64,000 bases of DNA from an uncultured Poribacteria bacterium (GCA_951828385.1 OX639973.1:5323200-5387199); one strand, 5' to 3'. Counted from the first letter of the stretch, positions 35,548 through 43,480 are shown. Numbers and translations are program-made. The notes: a model not told the origin generated them from the letters alone.

Positions 35548-37353
35548 TTACCAATATGAATTGTTTTTCCTCTGTCCGTCTGGGATCGGCACCCAAACGC
35601 CATGGGTTTTGGTCGCCACCGCTTGTTGAAAATCGTCATAGGTGCCGACAACGCTGACGAGGATCTGTTTTTGCTCTAACATTTGGATAATTGCGAGCGG
35701 TGAGTATTCACCTTTCGCTGGTTCATCCGTAACGAGAATGAAATAGGGTTTTGCATTCGGGCGGAGCTTTAGCCGTCGGAGTCCCTCCGCTACAGCGTCC
35801 AATAACATTTCATCGTCTTGGCACCGTAATTCAACGATTTTTCGGACCTGTTCAAGCGTTTGCGGTGGATTGTAGACGTTAATCATGTCCACAGATGCCC
35901 GTGACCGGAAACGGACAACGCCTATCTGATAATCTATTAAAGCGTTATCCCAATCCCGAACGAGTATATCAAGTTGCTGTAAAAAATTTGGGAGTTTATC
36001 GTTCATACTCTCACTACTATCAACGAATAGGATAATATCGACGGGTGCGTAACTGCCATGTTTGAGCACATCGCTACCGATTTTTTTAGAAACATTCGCC
36101 CATTGTGCGTTGCGTAGCGACACGGCTTTACTTCTCGGAGTCATCGCTCTATTGATCCGTTGCGCCACTTGCGGTCTTGGTTTCTCAGGAATGAGATGCC
36201 ATTTCCCGCCGGTTTCAGCGGCGAGTAACTGATGTTCATCAAGCGGAAGACCGAGGACATTGACATAGATACCGAATTCTCGGCAGTAAGCAATAGCATC
36301 CTTCACCTTCAATCCTTCTCGACTCGTTAAAGGTTCGTCAGTAACAAGAATAAAATGCTTTTTAGATGTAGGGCGGAACCGGAGTTCCTTGACAGTTTGA
36401 ACGACAGCATCCAAGGCATTTTCATCCTGATGGATGCTGATGGCTTGGAGCGTGCGTTTGTATTCAGTATAACTTTTCGTTAACTGGACGACTTTGATGA
36501 CGTTGTGTTCTTTATATGCCCAGAATTCTGTGACACCGAGTGCGTAATCGATTTTAGAGGCTTTGTAGATGTCTACCATCTCTTTGAGATGTTCAGTGAC
36601 AGCTTCGATATTATCGCCCATGCTACCGCTGGCATCAATGACGAAAACCACATCAATTGGGCCGCCTTCACTTGTTTCAACAATCTCCTGTGCAAGTTTT
36701 TTCATAACCTGTGGAAATGAAACCTTGGGCAACACTGTCCGTTTCGCCCGAATTTCTTCCGCCAGTGCGGTGGGTATTTCCTCTTCCTCTTCCACTATTT
36801 TGAGGGTCGAAACTTTGGGGGCGCGCTGAATTCTCGGTGGTCCTGGGCGTTTCGCGCCAAAGGTGGTATCGCCTGCGGGACTTGCGGCTTCTGTCTTTGA
36901 TAAATTCCCTTCAATGTCGCGAAGTGTGCGGGCAGCGGTGCTGACCTCGTTCCAGTTCTTTTTCGATAGGTCAAGCGCTGCCGAAGGTTTCTCTGTTTCA
37001 GTATCCGGTTGCAAGCTGCGTCCTAAGGCAGGGCGCGGATTTTCAGTCGGCACGGCGACAGGAGATACCAGAGTTGGCGCGGATTCCGCAGTCGTAACAT
37101 CGGCGAGGGCCCGTGAAGGTGTGTGCAGACGCGGCATGTGCTTTTTCAGCAGCGGTTTCGGTCGGGCAGTATTTTCGACTGAGATAAGTTCCGCTGCGAG
37201 ATTTGCCTTCTCTGATACTATCGGTTGATTCTGTACCACGACGTAAAAGGTTGTAATGAGAAAAAACAGATGGAATACCAGAGAAACGGATAACGCTTTA
37301 CGCGTTGCTGATTTCGTTTTCCAAGTCCTATATAAACGCGTTTGTGATTTCAT
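35548..37353 (-). CDS. Membrane-anchored protein with two von Willebrand A domains
   Basis: 601 aa. A TM segment at residues 23-42 (SVSLVFHLFFLITTFYVVV) resembles the N-terminal anchor of TonB-type proteins. Residues about 45-215 are proline- and charge-rich and probably extended. Two vWA domains follow at about 230-395 and 435-590. Both have MIDAS metal motifs, DASGSMGD in the first and DSSESMND in the second, and matching VTDEP strands. The duplication is internal. Such proteins mediate protein contacts outside the cytoplasm. It is 35 bp upstream of purN. Confidence 0.85.
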   Translation of the reverse strand: MKSQTRLYRTWKTKSATRKALSVSLVFHLFFLITTFYVVVQNQPIVSEKANLAAELISVENTARPKPLLKKHMPRLHTPSRALADVTTAESAPTLVSPVAVPTENPRPALGRSLQPDTETEKPSAALDLSKKNWNEVSTAARTLRDIEGNLSKTEAASPAGDTTFGAKRPGPPRIQRAPKVSTLKIVEEEEEIPTALAEEIRAKRTVLPKVSFPQVMKKLAQEIVETSEGGPIDVVFVIDASGSMGDNIEAVTEHLKEMVDIYKASKIDYALGVTEFWAYKEHNVIKVVQLTKSYTEYKRTLQAISIHQDENALDAVVQTVKELRFRPTSKKHFILVTDEPLTSREGLKVKDAIAYCREFGIYVNVLGLPLDEHQLLAAETGGKWHLIPEKPRPQVAQRINRAMTPRSKAVSLRNAQWANVSKKIGSDVLKHGSYAPVDIILFVDSSESMNDKLPNFLQQLDILVRDWDNALIDYQIGVVRFRSRASVDMINVYNPPQTLEQVRKIVELRCQDDEMLLDAVAEGLRRLKLRPNAKPYFILVTDEPAKGEYSPLAIIQMLEQKQILVSVVGTYDDFQQAVATKTHGVWVPIPDGQRKNNSYW

Positions 37354-37428
37354 TTTTCAAATCCTAATATAAGGTTTTACGGAAGAACTTCATCAAGCAG
37401 ATAGGAACACATACCTTGAAGGGACGGC

Positions 37429-38025
37429 TTATTTTCCATGAAGGTAGGTTGTAAGTAAACGCTTAGGTGGTTCCGGCTGAATAACCTCAAAAGAAATTAA
37501 TTTCTCGGCATTCAGTTCAAGTTCATGCGATTTCTGCGCCAACTTATCACCAGAAGGTGGGTAAAGCGTTACGCCTACCATCGTAAAGACAGCGAAGGTC
37601 AATATGAAGATGTAAACAGGACTCCGCGTACGAATATTGTAGCGAAGACTACCGATCAATGTAGAGAGGGGCTGCGTCCATCCAAAAGAGGTTTCAATAA
37701 ACCGTGCAATGCGGGATTGCAGCGAGTCGTTTTGTCTTTGGTGCTGTGCGACTTCAGATACGTGCGCCATCACACCCCTTAAGAAGTCACCAGAAACTTC
37801 CACCGCGCCAGCGTGGCGGAGAAATCCGTCGGTCTGTTGTAACCGTTGTACACGCTCAGCACAAATTTTGCACTTCTTGAGGTGCCATCCGATGAGATGG
37901 CGTTTCCATGCGGGTAACTCTTTGTCAATGTAAGCGGAGAGTTCGTCTGGACTCGCAAGTAGTACTTCACATTCCGAACTATAGATGTCTGGCGAATCGG
38001 TCTGTCTATATTTTCTCATTGCCAC
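37429..38025 (-). CDS. Anti-sigma factor with zinc-finger domain
   Basis: 198 aa. The N-terminal half has a zf-HC2 pattern: H-x3-C-x2-C in HLKKCKIC (about residues 48-55), preceded by LSAYIDKELP, which holds ECF sigma factors. One TM segment (about 133-153, SPVYIFILTFAVFTMVGVTL) puts the C-terminal part outside the cytoplasm. It overlaps the sigma gene by 20 bp, the classic coupled pair, and is expected to release that sigma upon an envelope signal. Confidence 0.85.
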   Translation of the reverse strand: MAMRKYRQTDSPDIYSSECEVLLASPDELSAYIDKELPAWKRHLIGWHLKKCKICAERVQRLQQTDGFLRHAGAVEVSGDFLRGVMAHVSEVAQHQRQNDSLQSRIARFIETSFGWTQPLSTLIGSLRYNIRTRSPVYIFILTFAVFTMVGVTLYPPSGDKLAQKSHELELNAEKLISFEVIQPEPPKRLLTTYLHGK

Positions 38026-38608
38026 TCTCCTCCGCTATGCCAGCTTTGATAAGCAGTTTTTTCATTTTTTGGCGCGCGCGATGAATCAACGCTTTAACAG
38101 CCCCTACCGAGCATCCGAGAATCCCTGCGACCTCTTCATATCGCAAATCCTGATATGTAACGAGCGTCAATGCGACGCGTTGATTTTCTGGTAGCTGCGC
38201 GAGTGCTTTGCGGATCATTTGCCTTTGTTCCTTTTTTTCGAGCAGTACATCCGGCAGATAACGCGTATCCCGCATGATTTCGGTATGATACACATCTTCG
38301 CCTTCCTCGACCAGATCTTCAAAGAAGTAGGTATTCCGACGTGAACGGTTCCGAATCTCGTTCCGACACAAATTCGTAGCAATTGTATAGAGCCAACTTC
38401 TGAAGGATGCGGTCGGTTCATAACGGCTTGCACTCTTGAAGACGCGAAGGAAGGTTTCTTGGGAGAGGTCTTCGGCGCGGTGATAGTCGTCGATAGAGCG
38501 GTGGATATAGTTAATCAGCGGGTTTTGATACCGACGCACGAGTAACTCAAACGCGCCTATATCGCCTTTACGACATCTCATCATCAAATCTTCATCGGAA
38601 ACAAACAT
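38006..38608 (-). CDS. ECF sigma factor (RpoE-like)
   Basis: 200 aa. Region 2 at about residues 10-80 (GDIGAFELLVRRYQNPLINY, DYHRAEDLSQETFLRVF) and region 4 at about 130-185 (LAQLPENQRVALTLVTYQDL, YEEVAGILGCSVGAVKALIH). No region 3, as expected for ECF sigma. It directs RNA polymerase to its own promoters and is controlled by the membrane anti-sigma encoded next. No target promoter is identified here. Confidence 0.93.
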   Translation of the reverse strand: MFVSDEDLMMRCRKGDIGAFELLVRRYQNPLINYIHRSIDDYHRAEDLSQETFLRVFKSASRYEPTASFRSWLYTIATNLCRNEIRNRSRRNTYFFEDLVEEGEDVYHTEIMRDTRYLPDVLLEKKEQRQMIRKALAQLPENQRVALTLVTYQDLRYEEVAGILGCSVGAVKALIHRARQKMKKLLIKAGIAEESGNEKI

Positions 38609-38656
38609 AGTGTTCTCCCTGATGGAATTCCGTAGGCTTTCTGCCTTGTGTTGATC

Positions 38657-39205
38657 TTATGAAGCATCTCGAACAAGTGTCAATTTGATTCGCATTGCTG
38701 CTTTGTATGCGTTGACTGCTTCACGCCGTTTTCCCTGAAATGTATAGACTGCCCCAAGTTCAGAATGCAACTCTGGGTGATTGGGAATAAAACGGATGGC
38801 GCGCGTGTAAACGTCAATTGCCTCATCGTAGCGTTTCAGCAAGCGATAAGTTGCGGCGAGGTTGAGATGCGCTGTCGCTTCGCTGGGTTCACATGCTACC
38901 GCCATTTTGTAGGCATCTATCGCCTTTTCGTATTCACCGAGCATAAAATGCGCCAAGCCGAGATGGAAATGCGCCTCCGCCGACTCTCGGTTGTGTTGAA
39001 TCACCTGTTGAAATTCTTCAATTGCCTTAGGATAGTTCCGAGCGTTTAAAGCATCCGCCCCGTTTTTTAAGTGTTTCGCGGCGGTCTGATGCGTATGAAT
39101 ATCGACCTGTCCACGTTGGATGAGTTCCTTTTGTGCGCGGTTTGAGGACACTGCGGAATCATCGGGGACTAAGGCATTTTCTGCATCGGTTTTGTTATCT
39201 TTCAT
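38657..39205 (-). CDS. Tetratricopeptide repeat protein
   Basis: 182 aa, soluble. About three TPR units at residues 45-160: LNARNYPKAIEEFQQVIQHN, GEYEKAIDAYKMAVACEP and KRYDEAIDVYTRAIRFIPNH with the typical W/L-G-Y-A-F-A-P pattern. A charged N-terminal 40 residues precede it. Such repeats form protein-binding surfaces. It lies 48 bp upstream of the sigma gene on the same strand and may share its transcript. Confidence 0.85.
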   Translation of the reverse strand: MKDNKTDAENALVPDDSAVSSNRAQKELIQRGQVDIHTHQTAAKHLKNGADALNARNYPKAIEEFQQVIQHNRESAEAHFHLGLAHFMLGEYEKAIDAYKMAVACEPSEATAHLNLAATYRLLKRYDEAIDVYTRAIRFIPNHPELHSELGAVYTFQGKRREAVNAYKAAMRIKLTLVRDAS

Positions 39206-39296
39206 CTGTTTTTTCCCGATATAGTGGATTTTACAATCAACGCTACGCCATCAATCGGCACGCTTACAAAGCGCGCCTACCCGCAACGGTGTGAGA

Positions 39297-40199
39297 TTAA
39301 CGTGCAATGCGGAACCCAATTACAAACTCGGCGTATCCGTTGCTAAAGAAATCGTAACTCGTGCAGGTGCTATAGTCATGGTTGTAGTACCATGCGCCGC
39401 CACATGCGACACGGAAATTTCCTGCATCGTCATAAGTTGTGTCCGTCCATTCCCAAACATTGCCGACCATGTCGTAGCAACCGAAAGGACTGATGCCGTC
39501 CCTGAAACTAACGACTGGGGTCGTTGTGCCTGCGCCGAGTTCTGCGGTGTTGCATCGCGGTTTGTCGATTTCATGTCCCCACGGAAAAAGTCTGTCATCG
39601 GCACCCCCGCGTGCAGCGTATTGCCACTCAGAAAACGTCGGTAGTCTGCCTCCGATATAACGAGCATACGCCTCAGCATCTTCACATGTTACCCAGACGA
39701 CAGGGTGATCCCCTCTGTTTGCTGGATAGATGCCGTCTGTCCAATCCTGGGGTGGCGTGTGTCCAGTATCCTGAACAAATCGTTGGTATTGTGCGTTGGT
39801 TACAGGGTAGACCCCAATCTCAAAACCATCCATCTCAAGTGGGGCATTCTCTTCGCCGATATAGGCTATCCCTGCAGGGATGTCAACGGTTACATCTAAT
39901 ACTTGTAGTGCGGCATTACGGACTTCTTTATCTTCGTGTGCGAGCGCGTAACCGAGCGGTGAGATGACTTCACCCACCGGTGGCGTTGTGAGCTGCGGTA
40001 TTGCTTCCCAACCGAGTTCTGTGCTTAGCAGCCGTCGGACTGCTTCAGATAACGACGCGTCGAAATGCCAAGTCCAATAGCCTCTGCAGAGTTTTTGGAG
40101 TGCCTCTGGTGTATTGCTCTTTACGAGTGCGAGTCGAGACGCGCTTGACTTTGTTATATTTAGGGTGTTTTTTGTTGTAACGCTGTTTGTGCGTTCCAT
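39297..40199 (-). CDS. Formylglycine-generating-enzyme-like protein lacking the cysteines
   Basis: 300 aa. Residues about 120-300 have the FGE-sulfatase/SUMF1 fold: IPAGIAYIGEENAPLEMDGF, PVTNAQYQRFV, HPVVWVTCEDAEAYARYIGG, RLPTFSEWQYAARGG, GNVWEWTDTTYD, CGGAWYY. True sulfatase-modifying enzymes need two cysteines after GGS(F/Y)-x-C. Here the first position is Tyr (GGAWYYN) and the second Ser, so the copper-site cysteines are missing. The first 115 residues look like an adaptor with a HEAT-like stretch (HEDKEVRNAALQVLDV). Probably a binding protein rather than an enzyme. Confidence 0.8.
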   Translation of the reverse strand: MERTNSVTTKNTLNITKSSASRLALVKSNTPEALQKLCRGYWTWHFDASLSEAVRRLLSTELGWEAIPQLTTPPVGEVISPLGYALAHEDKEVRNAALQVLDVTVDIPAGIAYIGEENAPLEMDGFEIGVYPVTNAQYQRFVQDTGHTPPQDWTDGIYPANRGDHPVVWVTCEDAEAYARYIGGRLPTFSEWQYAARGGADDRLFPWGHEIDKPRCNTAELGAGTTTPVVSFRDGISPFGCYDMVGNVWEWTDTTYDDAGNFRVACGGAWYYNHDYSTCTSYDFFSNGYAEFVIGFRIAR

Positions 40200-40245
40200 G
40201 TTTACTATGATAACATAAAGAAAGCACTTTTTGCAAGGTGTTTTT

Positions 40246-40274
40246 TTGAAAAAAATAGGATAATGCGGTATAAT
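40246..40274 (+). promoter_or_regulatory. Plus-strand sigma-70 promoter
   Basis: TTGAAA (40246-40251), 17-bp spacer, TATAAT (40269-40274). It drives transcription into the short frame at 40309 and then antisense to mazF. Confidence 0.55.
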
Positions 40275-40308
40275 AACGTCAGTTCAATATCATAAGGAGT
40301 ATCCATCA

Positions 40309-40443
40309 ATGACTGAGATAGATGTTCATGTTTGGAAAAGACAACAGAAAAAAATAAATCTCAGGCATCAACCCTCTTTAGGAATTTCTAACAGGAGTTC
40401 AATTTTTTGCCAAACCTCTTCTAAGGTCGCGACAGGTATCTGA
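40309..40443 (+). pseudogene. 5' end of a lost gene, or small ORF opposite mazF
   Basis: ATG 40309 follows AAGGAGTATCCATCA and a good promoter. The 44 codons begin MTEIDVHVWKRQQKK, which reads like a natural N-terminus, but from about 40368 the frame is antisense to mazF and ends at 40443. The likely explanation is a gene whose body was replaced when the mazF side was inserted. A real 44-aa peptide cannot be excluded. Confidence 0.35.
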
Positions 40444-40727
40444 CAAATAAACGTTGCGTTTCGCTCTCTCCAAGCGACACAACGGATTTGATCTGCCAAG
40501 ATAACTCCGGTCACTGCTAAGTCTGCCGGGATGGAAACCTCAAAAGGATACCCTTTCCCTTTAGTTGTAATCGGACAGATGACCGCCAAACGGGTTTTCT
40601 TATTATAATCGCTTCTTGATAGGACTACAGCGGGACGATGTCCACGCTGTTCTGGCCCCTTTTGTGGGTCTAAGTTAATCCATACAACATCGCCACGCCG
40701 GGGGATATATGCTGTTGATCCTATCAT
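40368..40727 (-). CDS. mazF: MazF/PemK-type mRNA endoribonuclease toxin
   Basis: 119 aa. MazF toxins cut single-stranded RNA in the cytoplasm at short sequence motifs. The N-terminal YIPRRGDVVWINLDPQKGPE contains the usual G-D-V/I-W motif, then QRGHRPAVVLS (catalytic Arg region), CPITTKGKGYPFEV (catalytic Thr region) and VILADQIRCVAWRER. Length is typical. Its ATG overlaps the stop of the antitoxin gene by 4 bp. It is the last gene of an overlapping operon. Confidence 0.93.
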   Translation of the reverse strand: MIGSTAYIPRRGDVVWINLDPQKGPEQRGHRPAVVLSRSDYNKKTRLAVICPITTKGKGYPFEVSIPADLAVTGVILADQIRCVAWRERNATFICQIPVATLEEVWQKIELLLEIPKEG

Positions 40728-41146
40728 ACCTCATTTCCTACTGCAGGTCCGGTGTCAACCTCATCATGCAAATTATCTTCCGTGATCTGGGCGAGCAGGT
40801 CTGCCAGTGTATAAGTCGGTTTACTCACGTTCGCGGGTGAATACGCCTCCTCCGGAATACTACGATTCGGAACCGCAGTTTCAATATCTTCGTCCTGTGA
40901 GGTATCATCTGTGATTTGGGCGAGCAGTTCTTCCAGCGTATAAGTCGGTTTACTCACGTTTGCTGGTGAATACGCCTCCTCCGGAATACTACGATTCGGA
41001 ACCGCAGTTTTAACGCCTGCCTTCAAACCACCTACGTTAATGCCTACGTCTGATTTCAACATCAAAAGGATTTGGTAATGGATCGCAAACACCCAAAACA
41101 TATCCGCAACTGGATCTTTTTCTTGCGAAATTATTTTTCCTGACAT
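40724..41146 (-). CDS. MazE-like antitoxin with duplicated tail and no visible DNA-binding domain
   Basis: 140 aa. The end (TLADLLAQITEDNLHDEV, then DTGPAVGNEV) is the MazE C-terminal tail that wraps MazF. The part TAVPNRSIPEEAYSPANVSK plus PTYTL and LLAQIT is present twice, with a 43-residue (129-bp) period; the DNA copies at about 40788-40885 and 40917-41014 are nearly identical, so the duplication is recent. The first 45 residues do not look like the expected AbrB/SpoVT swapped-hairpin domain. The start overlaps the HAD gene end by 16 bp, so the frame could have been built from other DNA. Confidence 0.75.
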   Translation of the reverse strand: MSGKIISQEKDPVADMFWVFAIHYQILLMLKSDVGINVGGLKAGVKTAVPNRSIPEEAYSPANVSKPTYTLEELLAQITDDTSQDEDIETAVPNRSIPEEAYSPANVSKPTYTLADLLAQITEDNLHDEVDTGPAVGNEV

Positions 41147-41886
41147 GTTTTATTTTTCCTCCTAATCCCAATGATTTCAGGGATTTCAGTTAATGATGCT
41201 ATTTCATAGTCGGGTTGGATATTTGTATCGTTTGGGAGACCATCGCGATTGAGCCAGACGGAAGGTGCACCGACGTTTTTTGCACCCGCAACATCGTTTT
41301 TAAGGGAGTCGCCTACATGTAGCATTTGACTCAGTTCGCACCCTGCTCTCTCGGCTGTTATTTGAAAGATTTTTGGATCCGGTTTCTCAACTTGTACATC
41401 TTGGGAGAAAACAACAAAGGCGAAACGTCCTTCGAGTCCACACCGTTCGGGATAGGTGTTTCCGTTTGAAAGCAATCCTAACTTGAAATGTGGTGCTAAA
41501 GCATCAAAGGTCGGGATGACATCTGGATATAGTTCTATATCCTCAAAACGATGTTTACGGTATATCGCGTCCAGATGCGCAGCGAGGTCTTTATCAGGGT
41601 GTCCGACGTGTTCAAGCGTTCTTTCAAACGCACGCCGTCTGATTTCCAAGAGACTCCAGATTTCGCCCTTCACCTCTTCAGCTAATTGGTCGCGAATTTC
41701 AATCATTTCGTCAACAGTCAGCTTCAAAACGCGTGGCGTTGGAATCCGTTTTTGCATCTCCGTCAATGTGTGCTTGAGTGAATCCCGCATCACCTTCCGA
41801 AAATCCCATAAGGTCATGTCGCCATCAAAAGAGATCGTTAAAATTTGCAAGGGTTTCTCCATGTCACCGCGTTGAACTCCCATCAT
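41131..41886 (-). CDS. HAD-superfamily hydrolase
   Basis: 251 aa from ATG 41886, which overlaps the upstream stop by ATGA; ATG 41862 is an alternative. The first catalytic motif is SFDGDMTLWDF (D-x-D-x-T), the second is LLSNGNTYPE (S/T), then a Lys-containing VEKPDPKIFQ and HVGDSLKNDVAGAKNVG with the metal-binding Asp. This is a C1-type HAD phosphatase layout with a helical cap (about residues 20-110). Substrate unknown. It is in the middle of the overlapping operon. Confidence 0.88.
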   Translation of the reverse strand: MMGVQRGDMEKPLQILTISFDGDMTLWDFRKVMRDSLKHTLTEMQKRIPTPRVLKLTVDEMIEIRDQLAEEVKGEIWSLLEIRRRAFERTLEHVGHPDKDLAAHLDAIYRKHRFEDIELYPDVIPTFDALAPHFKLGLLSNGNTYPERCGLEGRFAFVVFSQDVQVEKPDPKIFQITAERAGCELSQMLHVGDSLKNDVAGAKNVGAPSVWLNRDGLPNDTNIQPDYEIASLTEIPEIIGIRRKNKTCQEK

Positions 41887-42278
41887 CCCTCCGTTATAGA
41901 TACGCCGATGGAGGCGTGGATCTGTGCGAACTTCCACGAGTCATCTATTTTTTCCAAGACTCCCGTCATCCGCATCACGAATTCCTCTGGTGTGCCTTGC
42001 CATTTGAGCTTCCAGATTTGTTGTGTGTAGAACCACGCGACATCATCCCGCTCTTGGACATCAAGCTTAATAAACTTGATGCTGAAATCCTCAGTGCTTG
42101 CGACGTGGTTTCGATAATACTTCGCAATTCTCGCGCTGTCCTCAACAACTTCGTCTGCATCGGTGCCGATTTTGACGTAGTGTGTGGCAGGGAGCATCAT
42201 TTCAATGAGGGTTTCAGCATCTTTGGCAACAAGTGCGTTAAAATATGATGTCACTGTATCATGCGCATTCGGCATCAT
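41883..42278 (-). CDS. SnoaL-like/NTF2-fold protein
   Basis: 131 aa from ATG 42278 (after GGGAATTC). It has the NTF2-like cone fold seen in DUF4440/SnoaL proteins: VTSYFNALVAKDAETLIEMM, WFYTQQIWKLKWQG, FVMRMTGVLEKIDDSWKFAQ, IHASIG. No catalytic residues are identified. The start overlaps the CADD-like gene by 20 bp and the stop overlaps the HAD gene by 4 bp, so all three are probably made together. Confidence 0.75.
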   Translation of the reverse strand: MMPNAHDTVTSYFNALVAKDAETLIEMMLPATHYVKIGTDADEVVEDSARIAKYYRNHVASTEDFSIKFIKLDVQERDDVAWFYTQQIWKLKWQGTPEEFVMRMTGVLEKIDDSWKFAQIHASIGVSITEG

Positions 42279-42849
42279 GAATTCCCGTGAGTGCATTCCA
42301 CAAGGCGGCACTCATCTGCTCACACGCCTGCACGACAGTGGTGTGAGATTCCGATGGTAACGCGCCGATGTATTCAAGCAGCTTCTCCGCTTCATGCTCA
42401 TTGTGCGAATGCGTTTCAAAATACGGCTCAACCGTTTCAGGGAGGTGATAGAATTCCTTCAAACCAGTGAGTTTTGATTGTGCAGTTGCGGGTTGCTGTA
42501 CCTCAAAAGCATAGAGCGCACCGAGTGCGGTTGCGGGTTCGGAGAAAAGTTCATCTGCTGTTTCAAGCAATACCTTCACCTGTGGTATCTGTGCTTCAGA
42601 GACTGCTGTGTCGAGTCCATCGGCAAAATCAGCCCACATATCGATGTGTTCCGTCTCTTCCTCTGCAGTTTCAGTTTCGTTGAGTGTCTTCCACCCCTTT
42701 GGTATAGTAGAGATAAAGGCACCGTATTCACGGGCATAGGAACGTAGTACATCGACTGGCAATTCGCCAGCACTCCACGCTTGGTAAAATGGATGGTTGA
42801 GTAAGTTGTAATCTCCGATTTTGTTGTCTAACGCTTGTTTAAAATCCAT
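42259..42849 (-). CDS. CADD-like / TenA-PqqC-type diiron protein
   Basis: 196 aa, all-helical heme-oxygenase-like fold. The start (NHPFYQAWSAGELPVDVLRS), EHIDMWADFADGL, LGALYAFEVQQPA and HSHNEHEAEKLL follow the chlamydial CADD protein closely. In CADD a tyrosine in the FY motif and a lysine are consumed to make p-aminobenzoate; the equivalents here are Tyr22 and Lys126. This suggests a self-sacrificing pABA synthase for folate, but the alignment is by eye from memory. Alternative: a general iron-containing redox enzyme. First gene of the overlapping operon. Confidence 0.7.
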   Translation of the reverse strand: MDFKQALDNKIGDYNLLNHPFYQAWSAGELPVDVLRSYAREYGAFISTIPKGWKTLNETETAEEETEHIDMWADFADGLDTAVSEAQIPQVKVLLETADELFSEPATALGALYAFEVQQPATAQSKLTGLKEFYHLPETVEPYFETHSHNEHEAEKLLEYIGALPSESHTTVVQACEQMSAALWNALTGIHDAECA

Positions 42850-43062
42850 TAAATGGTTACTCCATTTCTTTTCTCTAAAATTTCTTTTTTCTAAATAAAA
42901 TTCAACTGCACGGCGTTGCTTTAACTGAAAAACGCCATTTGTGCCATATCTTTAATATAGCATATCGTATGCATTGGTGTCAAGAAAAGGTTATTAATCT
43001 GTGGCTTGCGCCTAATTTTGTGTTTGACAAAAAGTATGTTTGTGATATACTATTCAGTGCAT
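42850..43062. other. Spacer with divergent control region
   Basis: No gene seen. It holds the CADD-operon upstream region on the minus strand and the TTGACA/TATACT promoter for the IS605 remnant. Confidence 0.45.
43024..43051 (+). promoter_or_regulatory. Sigma-70 promoter before the tnpB remnant
   Basis: TTGACA (43024-43029), 16-bp spacer, TATACT (43046-43051). Confidence 0.6.
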
Positions 43063-43427
43063 GGCTGGTAGAGATCATCATCTGCCCTGCATCAGGGCAG
43101 CCTCTACTCCAGCCGAGTGATGACGGAAGCCATGCGAAAGGATGAAGCCATGCGTACACGTAAATTAAAAATACCATATACTGTGCAACTTGATGTTTTG
43201 AATGCCGCTACAGCGTCTGTATGGGTTGAGTGTTTGTGTTTGAAGGATATGTGGGACTATGCACATGGCTATAGGACAGGCGGCAGGCTTGACAAGGTAT
43301 GCGAGTTGTGGATGGACAAGCAGTTGTCAAAGTCGCAACCTCTGCATTCACAAAGTATTCAAGAGGTACGTTCACGCTATTTCAAAAATCGTAAAGGGTA
43401 AGGAATCTCCAGTCTTTAGACTGGAGA
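43063..43427 (+). mobile_element. Internally deleted IS200/IS605-type element
   Basis: Left: GGCTGGTAGAG (43063-43073) pairs with CTCTA-CT-CCAGCC (43102-43114) around an inner perfect hairpin CTGCCCTG-CAT-CAGGGCAG (43082-43100). Middle: a TnpB N-terminal fragment. Right: directly after its stop, TCTCCAGTC-TTTA-GACTGGAGA (43406-43427), then GGGTCAAAA. That right hairpin, with a TTTAG loop and GTCAA after it, is the pattern of IS605 right ends and the TnpB guide-RNA scaffold. The TnpB catalytic part is missing. Confidence 0.55.
43117..43401 (+). pseudogene. TnpB (IS605 OrfB) N-terminal fragment
   Basis: 94 aa. MRTRKLKIPYTVQLDVLNAA, then a W-V-E-C helix and LSKSQPLHSQSIQEVRSRYF look like the first about 90 residues of TnpB/OrfB, including the S-Q-x-x-Q-x-V helix. 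Full TnpB is about 350-400 aa with three RuvC motifs; none is present. The frame stops at 43401 just before the right-end hairpin, as if the whole catalytic region had been deleted. ATG at 43132 is a possible alternative start. Confidence 0.5.
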
Positions 43428-43480
43428 GGGTCAAAATAGTGTAAGATGATTGGGAGTATTGTTTGTTAAAGAGGTGTGTT

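Noticed and set aside
42939-43145. 68-aa plus-strand frame
   Set aside because: It runs across the promoter and left hairpin of the IS605 remnant; no family.
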